A stretch of DNA of 64,000 nt from Micromonospora luteifusca (GCF_016907275.1 NZ_JAFBBP010000001.1:930001-994000), one strand, 5' to 3'; counted from the first letter of the stretch, positions 51,646-61,415 are shown. Translations and numbers: made by a program. Notes: a model not told the origin generated them from the sequence alone.

Positions 51646-54600
51646 CTAGAGGTCGTCTTCGTCGTCGGACAGCGTTGTGGGTCTCCAACGTGGCTGCTGG
51701 CGTGGTGCTGCGGGCAGTGAACGGGGTTCGATGCCTCGTTGCTGTAGTTGCTGCCAGAGTGGTTCGAGGGCGGCAGCGGGGTCATGCAGGTATTCGCTGT
51801 CCCGGATGCGAATGAACTGCCAACCGGCTCGGCGTAATTCTCGCTCGCGGTGTAGTTCCTGCTGGACCTGCTCGGGTTGTCGGTACCGCGACGGTGTGTC
51901 GCACTCGACGGCCAGCCGGCCGTTGTCGCCGACGACGACAAGATCGATGGCTCGGTGGTCGACGGGGTAGTGCGGGACTACGGCGTAGCCGCGCCGCCGC
52001 AGCTCCAGGAAGACGCGTTGCTGCAGCAGGCAGGCGAAGGGTTCGGTGCGGGTGTCGGGGGTGACGTCATCGAGCTCGGGATCGACCGCGAAGGTCGCCG
52101 GAGGGTGGAGCATGTAGGTCAGCAGGGAGTGGCGAAGGTCGGTGGGATTCAGGCTGTTAGGGGGCACCGAGGTGAACAGCCAGAGTTGGTCGCGGGCGCG
52201 ACTGGCGGCGACGTTGTACCGACGCTGCTCAGTGCGGCCGGTGAGAGCCGTTCTGGCCTTCGTTACGACCATGGACAGCAGGATGATGTCGCGTTCGTCG
52301 CCCTGAAAGTCGGGTGGCTGGCCAACTCGAATCTGTCGGTGGCGTATGTCGGCCGGGTCGATGCGCTCGTAGAGCAGCTTCTCAAGAATCTGAGTCTGCT
52401 TGCCGCTCTGCAGCGCGATGATGCCGATGGTCTTGTTGCGGCACATCGGGTCGTCGATGATCTTCTGAACTTGATCGATGATCGCGCTGGCTTCGACCTG
52501 ATTGCGCAGGGTTGCCCGTTGTCCCTCTTCCATGGCGTCGTTGACCTGTACGACTCTGAGGGGGTCGAGGCGGTCAGCCCCGAACTGGCGGAGCGGGATG
52601 AGCCTGCTGTCGTAGAACTGCGCAGAGGACCATCCGATGATTTCGGGCATGCATCGGAAGTGTTCGGAAAGTCGAACGACATCGGAGAAGCGGGTGGCTA
52701 GGAGTTCGTAGAGATTCGAGGTGGGAAGGAAACCGTTGCGCAGGTTCAAGGCCATGTCGGCTAGGTGCCGGTCTAGGCTCTCTTGCACGGCCTCGGAGTC
52801 GTTGTTTCGGTAGTTGGCACCGGGTGCGCACTGCTTTTCGTCGCCGACGACGATGACTCGTGGTGCCAACCACAGAAGGAAGAGGTTGTCCACGCTGGCT
52901 TGGCTGGCTTCATCGACAATGACGACGTCAAAGGCGTTGGGTTGTGGCGTGATGGTGTCGATCACGGCTGATAGGGGCATGACCCAGGCCGGGACGGCCT
53001 GCTGGGCGTTCTTCATCGCCTCGAACGCTGCGGTGAGATACCGGTCCTTGTTCTTGCCCTGCCCTCGGCCGTAGGCGCCCATGTTGGTCTTGTAGGACTG
53101 GAGAGCTTGACGCTGTTCTTCCGTTATATGTTCCAGGCAGTGTTGCAGAGCCTGTTTGCCAGCTAGCTCGGCGGTCACACGGTTGAGTTCTAGTTCAACA
53201 TCGCCGATTCGCTGCTCATGGATCTGCTCGGTATCTGCCGGCCGGATCATCTGGTGGTAGGCCGCTGCTGCGCCCCAGGCCCACGACGCTTCGAGGTCGT
53301 TGAGGCGGTGTCCCCAGGTTGGATCGTCGAGGTTCTCGCTGATCTGGGTGACGAGTGCCGGGTGGGCGGCGGAAAGTCTCTGGAGCAGCTGGTCGCAGCG
53401 CTGTTGTGAGTCCTTGTCACTCCTGGCCAGATCAAGCTGTCGGCGGGCTGCGGCGTAACGGTCGATGTCGCTGCAGCCGAGAGCGACGCTGAGATCGGCG
53501 GCTTCGGGGGCGACATCTGGGTTCCGGCACCATGTCTGCACGGTGTTGGTGAGCTCAGTCAGGGCCTCGGACGCCTGCCGTGCCCCGGCAACAGTCGTTC
53601 GGTTGTGGCCAATGCGGACGAGGAGGTCCCAGTTTTCTGGACTGCGGACTGCGAAGCGGATCCCGTGGCTGCGTAGCAGACGCTCCACTGTGTCCCGGGC
53701 TGCGGCGAGCGTACGCAAGGCCGAGGCGTTGTGTGAGATGTCGTGGAGATGTGCCACTCGACGGCGGAGCGGCCCGTGGAACGTCGGAACTCCGACCTGG
53801 GCCCATGCCTCCAGAGCTGTGGTGACAGCTGTTTCGGCCTGAAGGAAGGTGGACAGCGCGGTCAGCTCCGAGGCGGTGGCGGGCGGCGCGCCGTCAACCG
53901 TGCAGCTTTGCAGCAGGTCGGTGGCGTCGAGCTGGGCGCGTGGGGGCAGGTAGCGGCGTAGGCGTCGGCCATTGGCCAGGTGCCTACGCAGGCGCTTGGC
54001 CTGGCCCGAGAGGCGGCTGAGGTGGGCTGCGGTCAGGGGTGTGATGCCCAGATCGATGTCGCAGTCGTTGAGCGCGGTCAGGGCGCGTACGTGGGGCTCC
54101 ACCTCTCGCAGTTCGGCGAATAGGGCCTCCCAGTAGGCGGGGCTTTGCCGGGTCAGGAGCGCTTCGGCGGCTCTGCGTCGCCAGTCTGCGGCGTCCCAGT
54201 CAGTGATCGTGTCGGGTAGGCCGCAGGATGCCAGGGCGTCGGTGGCAACCGCGACGTGGCGCTGAATTTCAGCAAGGCTGGCGTCGTCGAGGGTGGTGAG
54301 TGACCAGGCGGCGGCGGTGTGGTCGGAGCCGAGGAGCCGCTCAGCGTGAGCGATGGTGGCGATCATGGCGGCGACGTCCGCGGCGTGTGGAACCTGGTCG
54401 GAGGCGGGAATGAATTGCTGGGCTCGTGCGGCGCGTTGTGGTGTGGCGGAGGTGAGAAGCTGCCACAGCTGTTGGGCCTGGTCGTTCGACAGGGGCGCAT
54501 CCCCGCAGGCGCCGGTGGGTAGGGGTTCGATCCAGCCGTGCTGATCGCGGCCGGCGTTGAGTTGTTCGACGATCTGCGCGAGAGTGCCGCCGTAGCCGTC

Positions 54601-56100
54601 GGCGATCAGCGGGTGGGTCGTGTACTCCTGTTCGCGGATCACGCCCAGATCACGGATCGTTTGCTCAAGCCGAGCGCTCAGGCTGGCGCGTTGGTACCGA
54701 AGTTGGGTGATGTCGTTACGTAGCTCGTCGACGGTGATCGTGGAGGACAGCTCCGACAGCGCCGTGATGCTGCGGTCAAGTTCGTCGGTGCCTGTCCGTT
54801 GCATGCCTGTCATGAGTACACACAGTTGCCGCACCGACTCGGGTAACTTCTCGCGGAGCACGCGCAGCGCTTGGTCCTTCTGGCTCGTGATGAGCAGCCT
54901 CTGGCCGTCGGCGAGCAGCGCGCAGATGAGGTTGGCGATGGTGTGTGTCTTGCCCGTGCCCGGTGGGCCCTGCACGACGACGGTCGTGTCGTCGCTGAGC
55001 TTGGCTAGCACCCTGCGCTGCTCTCGGTTACTGGCGAGAGGAAACAGCGGGTCGTCGCTGTTGACCGGGCGATCCCGGCCTGCGCCCGTGAGCCAATTGC
55101 AGCGCTGCGTTGCCTCGATCGGGGTCACGAGTTGCGCCAGCCCGAGGGGGGTAGGAGAGTCCGTGTCCTCAAGGCTGTCAGCGATGGTGCGGTAGACCCG
55201 CTCCAGTCCCTTGCGGTCACGGCGGCGGAGGAACAGGGCTGGGGCGAGGGTCAGCCGTGTCGTGTCGGCCTCGTCGAGGAGCGGAGGTTCCCACCAGTCG
55301 TCAGCAAGGTGGATAGCACGTTCCCAGCAACGGCGCCGCCAGAGTTGCAGTAGGCGCACCACCTCCGGCGAGAATGGGTGCAGCTGCGCTCCCGTATCGA
55401 ACCAAGGAGATTCGAAGGGTTTGGCGCGGTATCCGTCTTGAGACGTGAGAAAGTCCTGGTCCTCGATCTTCATCTGCTGGTCGAGGGACAAGGCGACCTG
55501 CAGGCTGTCGGTCGCCGGGTCCTCAACGATGGCGGCGTTCCAGACCAGCAGGTGCCGCCGAATGGCCCAACGGCCAGCGGCGCTGGAGGTGAGGAGACCG
55601 ACACCGAGCACAAGCTCCTCTGCATCGCCACGTTGTTGTGCCAGGCGCTGAAGTCGCTCCAGGTGGGTGTAGGTTGCGCGCTGCTGCCTCATGCCGCGCT
55701 CGTGCTCGGCCCACTTCGTCCACACGGCGAGCCATGCCTCGTACTCCCGCCGAAGGGAATCGGAGATTGCCGGGCCTGTGGCTGCACGCCCACTGTCGTT
55801 CGTCTCGAGCTGGAGTGGCGGGCCCTCGGCATTGCCGTACTCCGTACCGTCCAGTAGGTCACGCAGCGCTGTTGGAGGTACAGGTGGTTCAGGTGGCGGA
55901 GGGTAGGCGACCTGCATGATGACCGGTTTGCGGGAACGCGCGTTGTCTTGCGGCGGCCTACGAAACCAGTAGGTGTTGGCCTCGTCGATCGCGTCGCGAT
56001 CCGGCCGCTCGCTGCTCTTGACCTGCGCGAGCAGGTGCGCTACTAGACCTTGGGTCAGACGTCTGACGGTAGGACTTGTCGGGGACACGGGGTCCGGCAC
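51646..56100 (-). CDS. UPF1-like SF1 helicase with C-terminal REase-like (MTES_1575/Vsr-type) nuclease domain
   Basis: 1484 aa. N-terminal ~365 residues unknown. Walker A QGPPGTGKTHT with Lys384; a ~600-aa insertion with helices between motifs I and II; Walker B VVIVDEASQAS with Asp1063-Glu1064; VIVVGDEKQCAP; FQGDERDIILLSMV; RYNVAASRARDQLWLF. The C-terminal ~110 residues carry a PD-(D/E)xK-like core: Asp1386 in AIDLVV, Glu1399-Cys-Asp in LAVECD, then RRAGWQFIRIRDSEYLHDP. GTG 56100 is chosen for GAGGAGG 5 nt upstream; a TTG 14 codons earlier is less likely. Helicase-nuclease architecture and island context suggest defence. Confidence 0.88.
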   Translation of the reverse strand: MPDPVSPTSPTVRRLTQGLVAHLLAQVKSSERPDRDAIDEANTYWFRRPPQDNARSRKPVIMQVAYPPPPEPPVPPTALRDLLDGTEYGNAEGPPLQLETNDSGRAATGPAISDSLRREYEAWLAVWTKWAEHERGMRQQRATYTHLERLQRLAQQRGDAEELVLGVGLLTSSAAGRWAIRRHLLVWNAAIVEDPATDSLQVALSLDQQMKIEDQDFLTSQDGYRAKPFESPWFDTGAQLHPFSPEVVRLLQLWRRRCWERAIHLADDWWEPPLLDEADTTRLTLAPALFLRRRDRKGLERVYRTIADSLEDTDSPTPLGLAQLVTPIEATQRCNWLTGAGRDRPVNSDDPLFPLASNREQRRVLAKLSDDTTVVVQGPPGTGKTHTIANLICALLADGQRLLITSQKDQALRVLREKLPESVRQLCVLMTGMQRTGTDELDRSITALSELSSTITVDELRNDITQLRYQRASLSARLEQTIRDLGVIREQEYTTHPLIADGYGGTLAQIVEQLNAGRDQHGWIEPLPTGACGDAPLSNDQAQQLWQLLTSATPQRAARAQQFIPASDQVPHAADVAAMIATIAHAERLLGSDHTAAAWSLTTLDDASLAEIQRHVAVATDALASCGLPDTITDWDAADWRRRAAEALLTRQSPAYWEALFAELREVEPHVRALTALNDCDIDLGITPLTAAHLSRLSGQAKRLRRHLANGRRLRRYLPPRAQLDATDLLQSCTVDGAPPATASELTALSTFLQAETAVTTALEAWAQVGVPTFHGPLRRRVAHLHDISHNASALRTLAAARDTVERLLRSHGIRFAVRSPENWDLLVRIGHNRTTVAGARQASEALTELTNTVQTWCRNPDVAPEAADLSVALGCSDIDRYAAARRQLDLARSDKDSQQRCDQLLQRLSAAHPALVTQISENLDDPTWGHRLNDLEASWAWGAAAAYHQMIRPADTEQIHEQRIGDVELELNRVTAELAGKQALQHCLEHITEEQRQALQSYKTNMGAYGRGQGKNKDRYLTAAFEAMKNAQQAVPAWVMPLSAVIDTITPQPNAFDVVIVDEASQASVDNLFLLWLAPRVIVVGDEKQCAPGANYRNNDSEAVQESLDRHLADMALNLRNGFLPTSNLYELLATRFSDVVRLSEHFRCMPEIIGWSSAQFYDSRLIPLRQFGADRLDPLRVVQVNDAMEEGQRATLRNQVEASAIIDQVQKIIDDPMCRNKTIGIIALQSGKQTQILEKLLYERIDPADIRHRQIRVGQPPDFQGDERDIILLSMVVTKARTALTGRTEQRRYNVAASRARDQLWLFTSVPPNSLNPTDLRHSLLTYMLHPPATFAVDPELDDVTPDTRTEPFACLLQQRVFLELRRRGYAVVPHYPVDHRAIDLVVVGDNGRLAVECDTPSRYRQPEQVQQELHRERELRRAGWQFIRIRDSEYLHDPAAALEPLWQQLQQRGIEPRSLPAAPRQQPRWRPTTLSDDEDDL

Positions 56101-56305
56101 AGTGCCTCCTCGGGCTCGCCCAGCCCAACAGGATGCACGCAATCATTTACTGAAGGCAACCATCTGCCGGAAGGGCGACATCTAGCGACTCCACCAGTGG
56201 ACAGGGCGCAAGTCGTCGATGGCTGTGCCGCACTTTGCCCCGGGAGGCCGGCCGGGACCCGACGGGTACGGCGCCGCCCTCATGCGGACTGCGGTGGTAA
56301 CGAGG

Positions 56306-56890
56306 TCAGATTGCCCGACTTCCTTCGTGCGGTTCCGTCACGGTCCACCCCGAGGCAGTGCAGTAGAGCAGCGCGCTAGTGGCTTCGGTGCCGATGTACG
56401 CGGCGCGGGTCAACCCGTACGCGAGGAAGAACGGCGCGGTCAAAGGCCCCACCGAACCGAGCAGCGCCGAGCCGAGCCCGGAGCCCGCGCCCACGCCGGC
56501 GAACGCCGGGTCGGACGGCCGACGCGGGTGCGGCTTGCGTCGTCGCCAGACGACCACCGCGATGAGGAAAACCCCCAACAGCCACTTGAGCGGCCCCAGC
56601 GGGGCACGGACCAGTAGCAGCCCTCCAAGGACAGCCGTGGGCACGGCCCCCAGGGCGAACCAATGCACCAACCGCCAGTTCACCTCCCGCCGGTTGAACC
56701 ACGCCCGCGAACCGTTGCTCCACAGCTGGGTCACGGTCAGCATCGGCACCGCCATCCGCAGCCCGAACAGCCCGGTGAACACGGGCAGCAGCAACACGCC
56801 ACCGCCGAAGCCGGCCACCGCCGACAGCCAGGCCAGCGCGAACGCGGCCGACGACGCCACGGCGAGGGCGCCGACCAGATCCATCGCCAT
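56306..56890 (-). pseudogene. TauE/SafE-type sulfite exporter, 3' truncated
   Basis: 194 aa, with the first five or so helices: LVGALAVASSAAFALAWLSA VAGFGGGVLLLPVF, MLTVTQLWSNGSRAWFNRRE, PLGPLKWLLGVFLIAVVVWR. The family continues for another 60-80 residues after YIGTEATSALL, but here the frame turns into unrelated sequence near 56360 and stops. The breakpoint faces the helicase gene and marks an island edge. Bases 56101-56305 hold no gene. Confidence 0.78.
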
Positions 56891-56984
56891 GCCTCACCTG
56901 TTCCAGACCACCAGCTACGGAAGAGCCCATCCTCGCCGACACCACGACGGCCGCGCCATCGAGCGCGTCCCCGTAGCCGCTGGG

Positions 56985-58160
56985 CTACCTCGCTCGAAGG
57001 GTGAGCAGGGTGATCTCGCTCGGCGCGAAGATCCGGAATGGCGGACCCCAGAAACCGGTCCCCCGGCTCGTGTAGAGCTGGGTCTGGCCATGCCGGCTGA
57101 GGCCCTGCACGACCGGCTGGTCGAGCCGGACCAGGTAGTGGAACGGCCACATCTGGCCGCCGTGGGTGTGCCCGGACAGTTGCAGATCCACGCCGGCCGC
57201 GACCGCGTCGTCGATCTGCTTGGGCTGGTGCGCCAGCAGCAGCACGGGCAGCCGCGGGTCGGTGCCGGCGAGCGCCGCGGCGTGGTCGGCGCGGTGACCG
57301 GCGACGCCGGACGAGGCGGCGGTCACGTCGTCGACCCCGGCGACGACGAGCCGGGCGCCGCCCCGCTCCACCACAAGGTGCCGGTTGTGCAGCGGCTCCC
57401 AGCCGAGGGTCCGCATGTGCTCGACCCAGCCCTGCGCCTCGCCGTAGTACTCGTGGTTGCCCGTCACATACACCCGGGCCAGCCGGGCTCGGACGGCGCC
57501 CAGCGGCGCGGCCTGCGCCCGGCGCTGGTCGACCGTACCGTCGGCGATGTCGCCAGTGTGGCAGACGATGTCGGCAGCCAACCCGTTCACCACCTCGGTG
57601 GTCCGCGCGGACCAGCGGGCACGGTCGATCGGTCCGTAGTGGGTATCCGTCAACAGCACCACCCGGACCCCGTCGAGACCCGCACCCAGCCGATCCACGG
57701 TGACGTCCACCCGCCGGACCCGGGGCACTCGCATCGCCTCGGCGTACCCCCAGACAGCCAGGACGACCGAGACGACCGCCGCACCGACCGCCACAGCCCG
57801 GGACCGCACCGGATCGGCGACCCCCGCGGCGACCAGCGGGAGCCGGGCCACGTTGCCGAGCAGCGCCCAGACGAACAGGATCCAGACCAGCCCAAGCAGG
57901 GTGTCCCCCGCGCGGGCCGCCGCGTCCAGCCGCCGCCGGCCGTGCCCGAAATACATCAGAACGGGGAACGCGACCAGCGCGACGACGAACACGCTCGTGC
58001 CGGCAGCCACCACCGGCGCCGGCCACCGCGCCGCCACCGTCAACGTCCACCACGGCAGCCCGAACAGCAACGCCAGGACCGCGACCAGCGTCGCCCCGGA
58101 CACCAGCGATCGCAGCGACCCTCGCGCCGGCCGCACCTGTACCGCATCGCCAGCAGCCAT
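56985..58160 (-). CDS. Membrane metallophosphoesterase
   Basis: 391 aa. Four hydrophobic helices in the first ~150 residues, then a calcineurin-like phosphoesterase domain: LLTDTHYGPI (D-x-H), HTGDIADG (G-D-x2-D), VYVTGNHEYY (G-N-H-E), LLAHQP and LSGHTHGGQMW. Binds two metal ions; substrates in this YkuE/YaeI-like group are unclear. ATG 58160 has GGAGG 6 nt upstream; a further ATG 10 codons upstream is less well placed. Confidence 0.92.
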   Translation of the reverse strand: MAAGDAVQVRPARGSLRSLVSGATLVAVLALLFGLPWWTLTVAARWPAPVVAAGTSVFVVALVAFPVLMYFGHGRRRLDAAARAGDTLLGLVWILFVWALLGNVARLPLVAAGVADPVRSRAVAVGAAVVSVVLAVWGYAEAMRVPRVRRVDVTVDRLGAGLDGVRVVLLTDTHYGPIDRARWSARTTEVVNGLAADIVCHTGDIADGTVDQRRAQAAPLGAVRARLARVYVTGNHEYYGEAQGWVEHMRTLGWEPLHNRHLVVERGGARLVVAGVDDVTAASSGVAGHRADHAAALAGTDPRLPVLLLAHQPKQIDDAVAAGVDLQLSGHTHGGQMWPFHYLVRLDQPVVQGLSRHGQTQLYTSRGTGFWGPPFRIFAPSEITLLTLRAR

Positions 58161-58358
58161 CGTCGTCCTCCGTTCGGGTCTGTGCAGCATGACACGGTCC
58201 GGGCCGGATCGACCACGCCCGGAACCCGGGACGGATCCGGCCCGTAGGGGATCGACTCGCGACCCGGAGGCGCCTCGGTTCGCCTACGGTCAGCGGGTGG
58301 CGGGCGACGCCCCGGCCGAGAGCCTGCGCCTAATTATTTCAGGGTTTCCGGACGGCCC

Positions 58359-58598
58359 GTGCGGTTGAGTCGGCGCTGTCGTTTCGCGGCGGTCGCGATC
58401 GACGTGGGCGGCGACATCGCCGCCACACGGTTCCTACGCCGAGGCTTTGGCTGCTACTGGGACGAGACGCACCTGCTGGCCGTCGACAACCACGGAGCCC
58501 GGCGAACGCTTGGCGGCGGATCGTCGGACGACGAAGACCCGACTGCGGAGAGTTCGAACGGGCCCGCGACGACCTCGCGCCCTATCAGGTGGCGCTGA
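58359..58598 (+). CDS. Small hypothetical protein
   Basis: 79 aa: VGGDIAATRFLRRGFGCYWD ETHLLAVDNHGARRTLGGGS then an acidic tail. I do not recognise a family. No clear ribosome site; composition is not strongly typical. Could be a relic. Confidence 0.25.
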   Translation: MRLSRRCRFAAVAIDVGGDIAATRFLRRGFGCYWDETHLLAVDNHGARRTLGGGSSDDEDPTAESSNGPATTSRPIRWR

Positions 58599-58641
58599 GT
58601 GGGAGCCCGCGTGGTCGGTTTTGGCCATTTCGCTGGCACCT

Positions 58642-59109
58642 TTATGGGCACCGGATGTCCGCACCCGGCGATGCGGTTGTCCGTGCTTCGTCGCGACGAG
58701 GCAGCCGGTCAGGCTCAGGCAGGGAACCAAGCAATGCCGGCAGGGCGCCAAACACGAGGGGAAGGCCGCCCAGCTCGCTGATCCCGACACATGCGATGTC
58801 GTCATGCTCATCAGGTGCGCGGTTGGTGGGAGAGCCGACCCAGTCTCTGATTTGCCAGACGCCCACGTGAACGGCGTCCTCGCCACTGCCAGCATGCCAG
58901 TCGCCCAACCGTGAAGCGGACTCCGCCAAAATGTGAACCCCTAGCTCCTCGCGCATCTCACGCGCGAGGGCCTGTAGTTCCGACTCACCCGCATCGACAT
59001 GCCCCCCGGGCAGATCCCAGAGATCCGGGTATGCCCGGCGGGTCGGACTGCGGTGTACCAGCAGGACCGCACTGTTCTCCACGAGCGCGCCGCAGACGAC
59101 GACATGCAT
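58642..59109 (-). CDS. NUDIX hydrolase
   Basis: 155 aa. NUDIX box GGHVDAGESELQALAREMRE ELGV matches Gx5Ex7REUxEExGU in full. N-terminus MHVVVCGALVENSAVLLVHR and DLWDLPGGH fit mutT-like enzymes that hydrolyse nucleoside diphosphate derivatives. ATG 59109 starts exactly at the fold; a longer open frame to 59298 has no coding character. Weak ribosome site. Stands alone. Confidence 0.9.
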   Translation of the reverse strand: MHVVVCGALVENSAVLLVHRSPTRRAYPDLWDLPGGHVDAGESELQALAREMREELGVHILAESASRLGDWHAGSGEDAVHVGVWQIRDWVGSPTNRAPDEHDDIACVGISELGGLPLVFGALPALLGSLPEPDRLPRRDEARTTASPGADIRCP

Positions 59110-59213
59110 GACGGGATTAGAGCACAGGGATAGGACAGGCTCGCTCCAGCCAGAGGGCACGCGCGTGCATCCGGCTCTGCCGCCGTTCGTAGGCCCGGCC
59201 TGTTCGCCGGCCG

Positions 59214-59657
59214 TCACTGTTGCGTGGATTGCTTGGATCGCCCGCCGTAGAGGGCTACGAAGACGCGGTCCCGCAAGATCTCGTACTGCTGGCGGCATCG
59301 CCTGGGTGGGCCCGGCGGGCGTTGCTGGACTTGACCACCGACAACGACTTCCGGTGGCTGGAACTGGTCAGCTGTCAGGTCGACCTCGCGGCCGTCGGCC
59401 AATCGATTCCAGTAGTGGTAGCCGACCTTGGCCTCTCCCGCGAGGACCTCGCCGAGGATCAGCTCTCCGCCGAGCAGGTCCTGAATGATCAAGGCAGTCA
59501 CCCCGCATTGACCACGGGCTGCGTTGCCGATGTGCCAATCCTGCACATCGTGCGGGTCGCAGATATCCGCTCCCCAGCCGCCGCGCAGTACCGGCCGCAG
59601 CATCTCCAGGTCAATCACGAGAGGGACTGATCGTTGGTCGCGCTCTTCAGACGTCAC
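59214..59657 (-). CDS. YunG-like protein
   Basis: 147 aa. GQCGVTALIIQDLLGGELIL GEV, HYWNRLADGREVDLTADQF follow the pattern of B. subtilis YunG relatives, a small papain-like fold with Cys-His (C in GQCGVTA, H in YHYWNR). Function unknown. GTG start. Confidence 0.72.
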   Translation of the reverse strand: MTSEERDQRSVPLVIDLEMLRPVLRGGWGADICDPHDVQDWHIGNAARGQCGVTALIIQDLLGGELILGEVLAGEAKVGYHYWNRLADGREVDLTADQFQPPEVVVGGQVQQRPPGPPRRCRQQYEILRDRVFVALYGGRSKQSTQQ

Positions 59658-59768
59658 CCAGGAAGGGTCAGCCCTCGACCGGGTCGAGAGTCAAGGGATA
59701 CCCCGCCTCGGGTCCTGGCCGACCGAATGGCACCACTAGCGGGCGCGCGCATCTGTCACCCCTCTGCG

Positions 59769-60190
59769 TCAAGGGGCGGCGAGTAGTGGTGTTCTAGGTA
59801 GTTGTTCGGCGGGTCCGGGAAGTGACTGTTCCGAAGTGTCGACCATGGGGATTGGGTCGGCCACGCTGGATTGAAGAGTCGTACCCACGTGTCGTCCCGG
59901 GCCCGTCCTCGCAAAGACGGCGTCTTTGATCATCTGCTTGTAGACGGCGTCGGACAGGCGTCGTTTCAGGCAGCGTATGGCTTCCATCGGGGTCTTGCCG
60001 GCGGCGAATTTGCGCCGGTAGTACGCGCGACCTTCGGTGTCGTGCCGCATCTGGACGATCGCCATGATGTGCAGGACCCGGTTGATGCGCCGGTTCCCGG
60101 CCCGGGACAGTCGGTGGCGTTTCTGGTCGCCGGACGAGGCGTCCAGCAGTGCGGTGCCGTTCCAGGAGGCGAAGTGGCCGCGGTTGGGGC
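59769..60190 (-). mobile_element. IS110-family transposase, 3' fragment
   Basis: HFASWNGTALLDASSGDQKR HRLSRAGNRRINRVLHIMAI VQ and GRAYYRRKFAAGKTPMEAIR CLKRRLSDAVYKQMI form the transposase_20 domain of IS110 elements, with the catalytic Ser of the S-x-G region (SSGDQ). The first two thirds, including the DEDD domain, are missing, and a frameshift is needed near 60187. Confidence 0.8.
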
Positions 60191-60233
60191 GTCAACGGGA
60201 TGTTGGTTCGGTGCTTGCCGACGTCCCGGTCAT

Positions 60234-60437
60234 CTAGTGGTTTGAGCACTCGCAGTCGGCGTTGAAGCACCTGTAACAACGAGGCTTGTCCCAGCAGTGC
60301 CAGCACGCGTCACAGGCGGCATCGTTGGTACGCAAAGTGTGGTGCGCCACGGCTTGCTCGTTCGCAAGATCAACTGGATCATGGCAGGTCTCGCAGGTTC
60401 CCACTTCGGCGATCTCACGTCCAGTCACAGTGTCCAC
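60234..60437 (-). CDS. Small Cys-rich protein
   Basis: 67 aa with nine Cys and several His: CETCHDPVD, ACDACWHCWDKPRCYRCFNA DCECSNH. The repeated C-x2-C spacing suggests one or two zinc-binding knuckles. GTG start. Not recognised as a named family. Located just upstream of the IS110 relic, so the C-terminus could be affected. Confidence 0.5.
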   Translation of the reverse strand: MDTVTGREIAEVGTCETCHDPVDLANEQAVAHHTLRTNDAACDACWHCWDKPRCYRCFNADCECSNH

Positions 60438-60503
60438 CCTGCCATCTCCGGCCTGCCAATTGCCATACGACTCGGAGGGGTAACTGGGGTGGAGACGATC
60501 GAC

Positions 60504-60740
60504 TCAACCCAGTGCTGACGCTGCCAAGTTGGTCATCAGACCTGCTTCGACAGACATAACAACGGTGATAAGCGTTGCTACCATCCGGCTCACCTTGCTC
60601 TCAGGACTCATTGCCGATATGGACACTGAGGCAAGGGTTGAGATGCAAGCCAAACTAAGGAAAATCAGCACCACGGCCCAGTGGGTCAACACCGGGTTCA
60701 ACCGACCGGCTCCGTGATCAAGGGTAGCCATGTCCGGCAC
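60504..60740 (-). CDS. Small membrane protein
   Basis: 78 aa with two hydrophobic stretches (HWAVVLIFLSLACISTLAS; RMVATLITVVMSVEAGLMTN). GTG 60740 has GGAGGAG 7 nt upstream, a strong start signal. Family unknown. Base composition is lower in GC than its neighbours. Confidence 0.5.
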   Translation of the reverse strand: MPDMATLDHGAGRLNPVLTHWAVVLIFLSLACISTLASVSISAMSPESKVSRMVATLITVVMSVEAGLMTNLAASALG

Positions 60741-61415
60741 ATGCCGTCTCCTCCGTTCGGCTCGTTAGACTTCGAGACGGCCTTGACGCTCGCACACACT
60801 GCCCTTGAGTCGATGACGGGTGCGGCAGCGTGCGCCCGGCGCGGGCAGGCTACCGGCCTGCCGCTTGACTCCTGACCGCATAGGGTCGCAGAGGCTCCGC
60901 TGCTCAAGGGCGACCGGTTTGTGGCCGTCGCCTGCAACGCGAAGCGCCTTTGACGGTGGAGGGGTGGCCGGACACCATGCGCGCCGCCGCACCCGGAGCT
61001 CGACGACCGTGACGCGCTCTGCGGCCGGACGCGGGCAGGTGGTGCACGTCGTCCAGGCCGTGCCGGTCGGCCGCTGGCCAAATCTTCCCACCCTCATAAC
61101 CCACAGCTTGTCTGTGGTCGGTGCGGCCCGACTCCGCTACTCCACGCCAGCCGACGGGCTGCCTGCGTGTCCGGGCCAAAGCGCCTGAGGTAACGCCGCC
61201 CGCTCGACCATGTCCGCTAACCTACGATCGCGACTGTGGTGGCAGCGAGCCGTCGACCTTGCCACGACGCGCACATCTAGCCGCGATTCGGACGACGCCC
61301 ACGTCCACCGATTACTCATCGTGAGCAACGAACGTGCGTCACCGGGGCGACCAGCGCCGCAAGGTCCCCCAGCGCCCCTCGCCCAGGCCTCCGCACATCT
61401 GGCGCTCCAGCAGCA
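60741..61415. other. Gene-free stretch before the IS256 element
   Basis: About 670 bp with only short, unconvincing frames. A small hairpin (GCAGGCTACCGGCCTGC around 60846-60862) is visible. I recognise no gene or relic. Confidence 0.45.
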
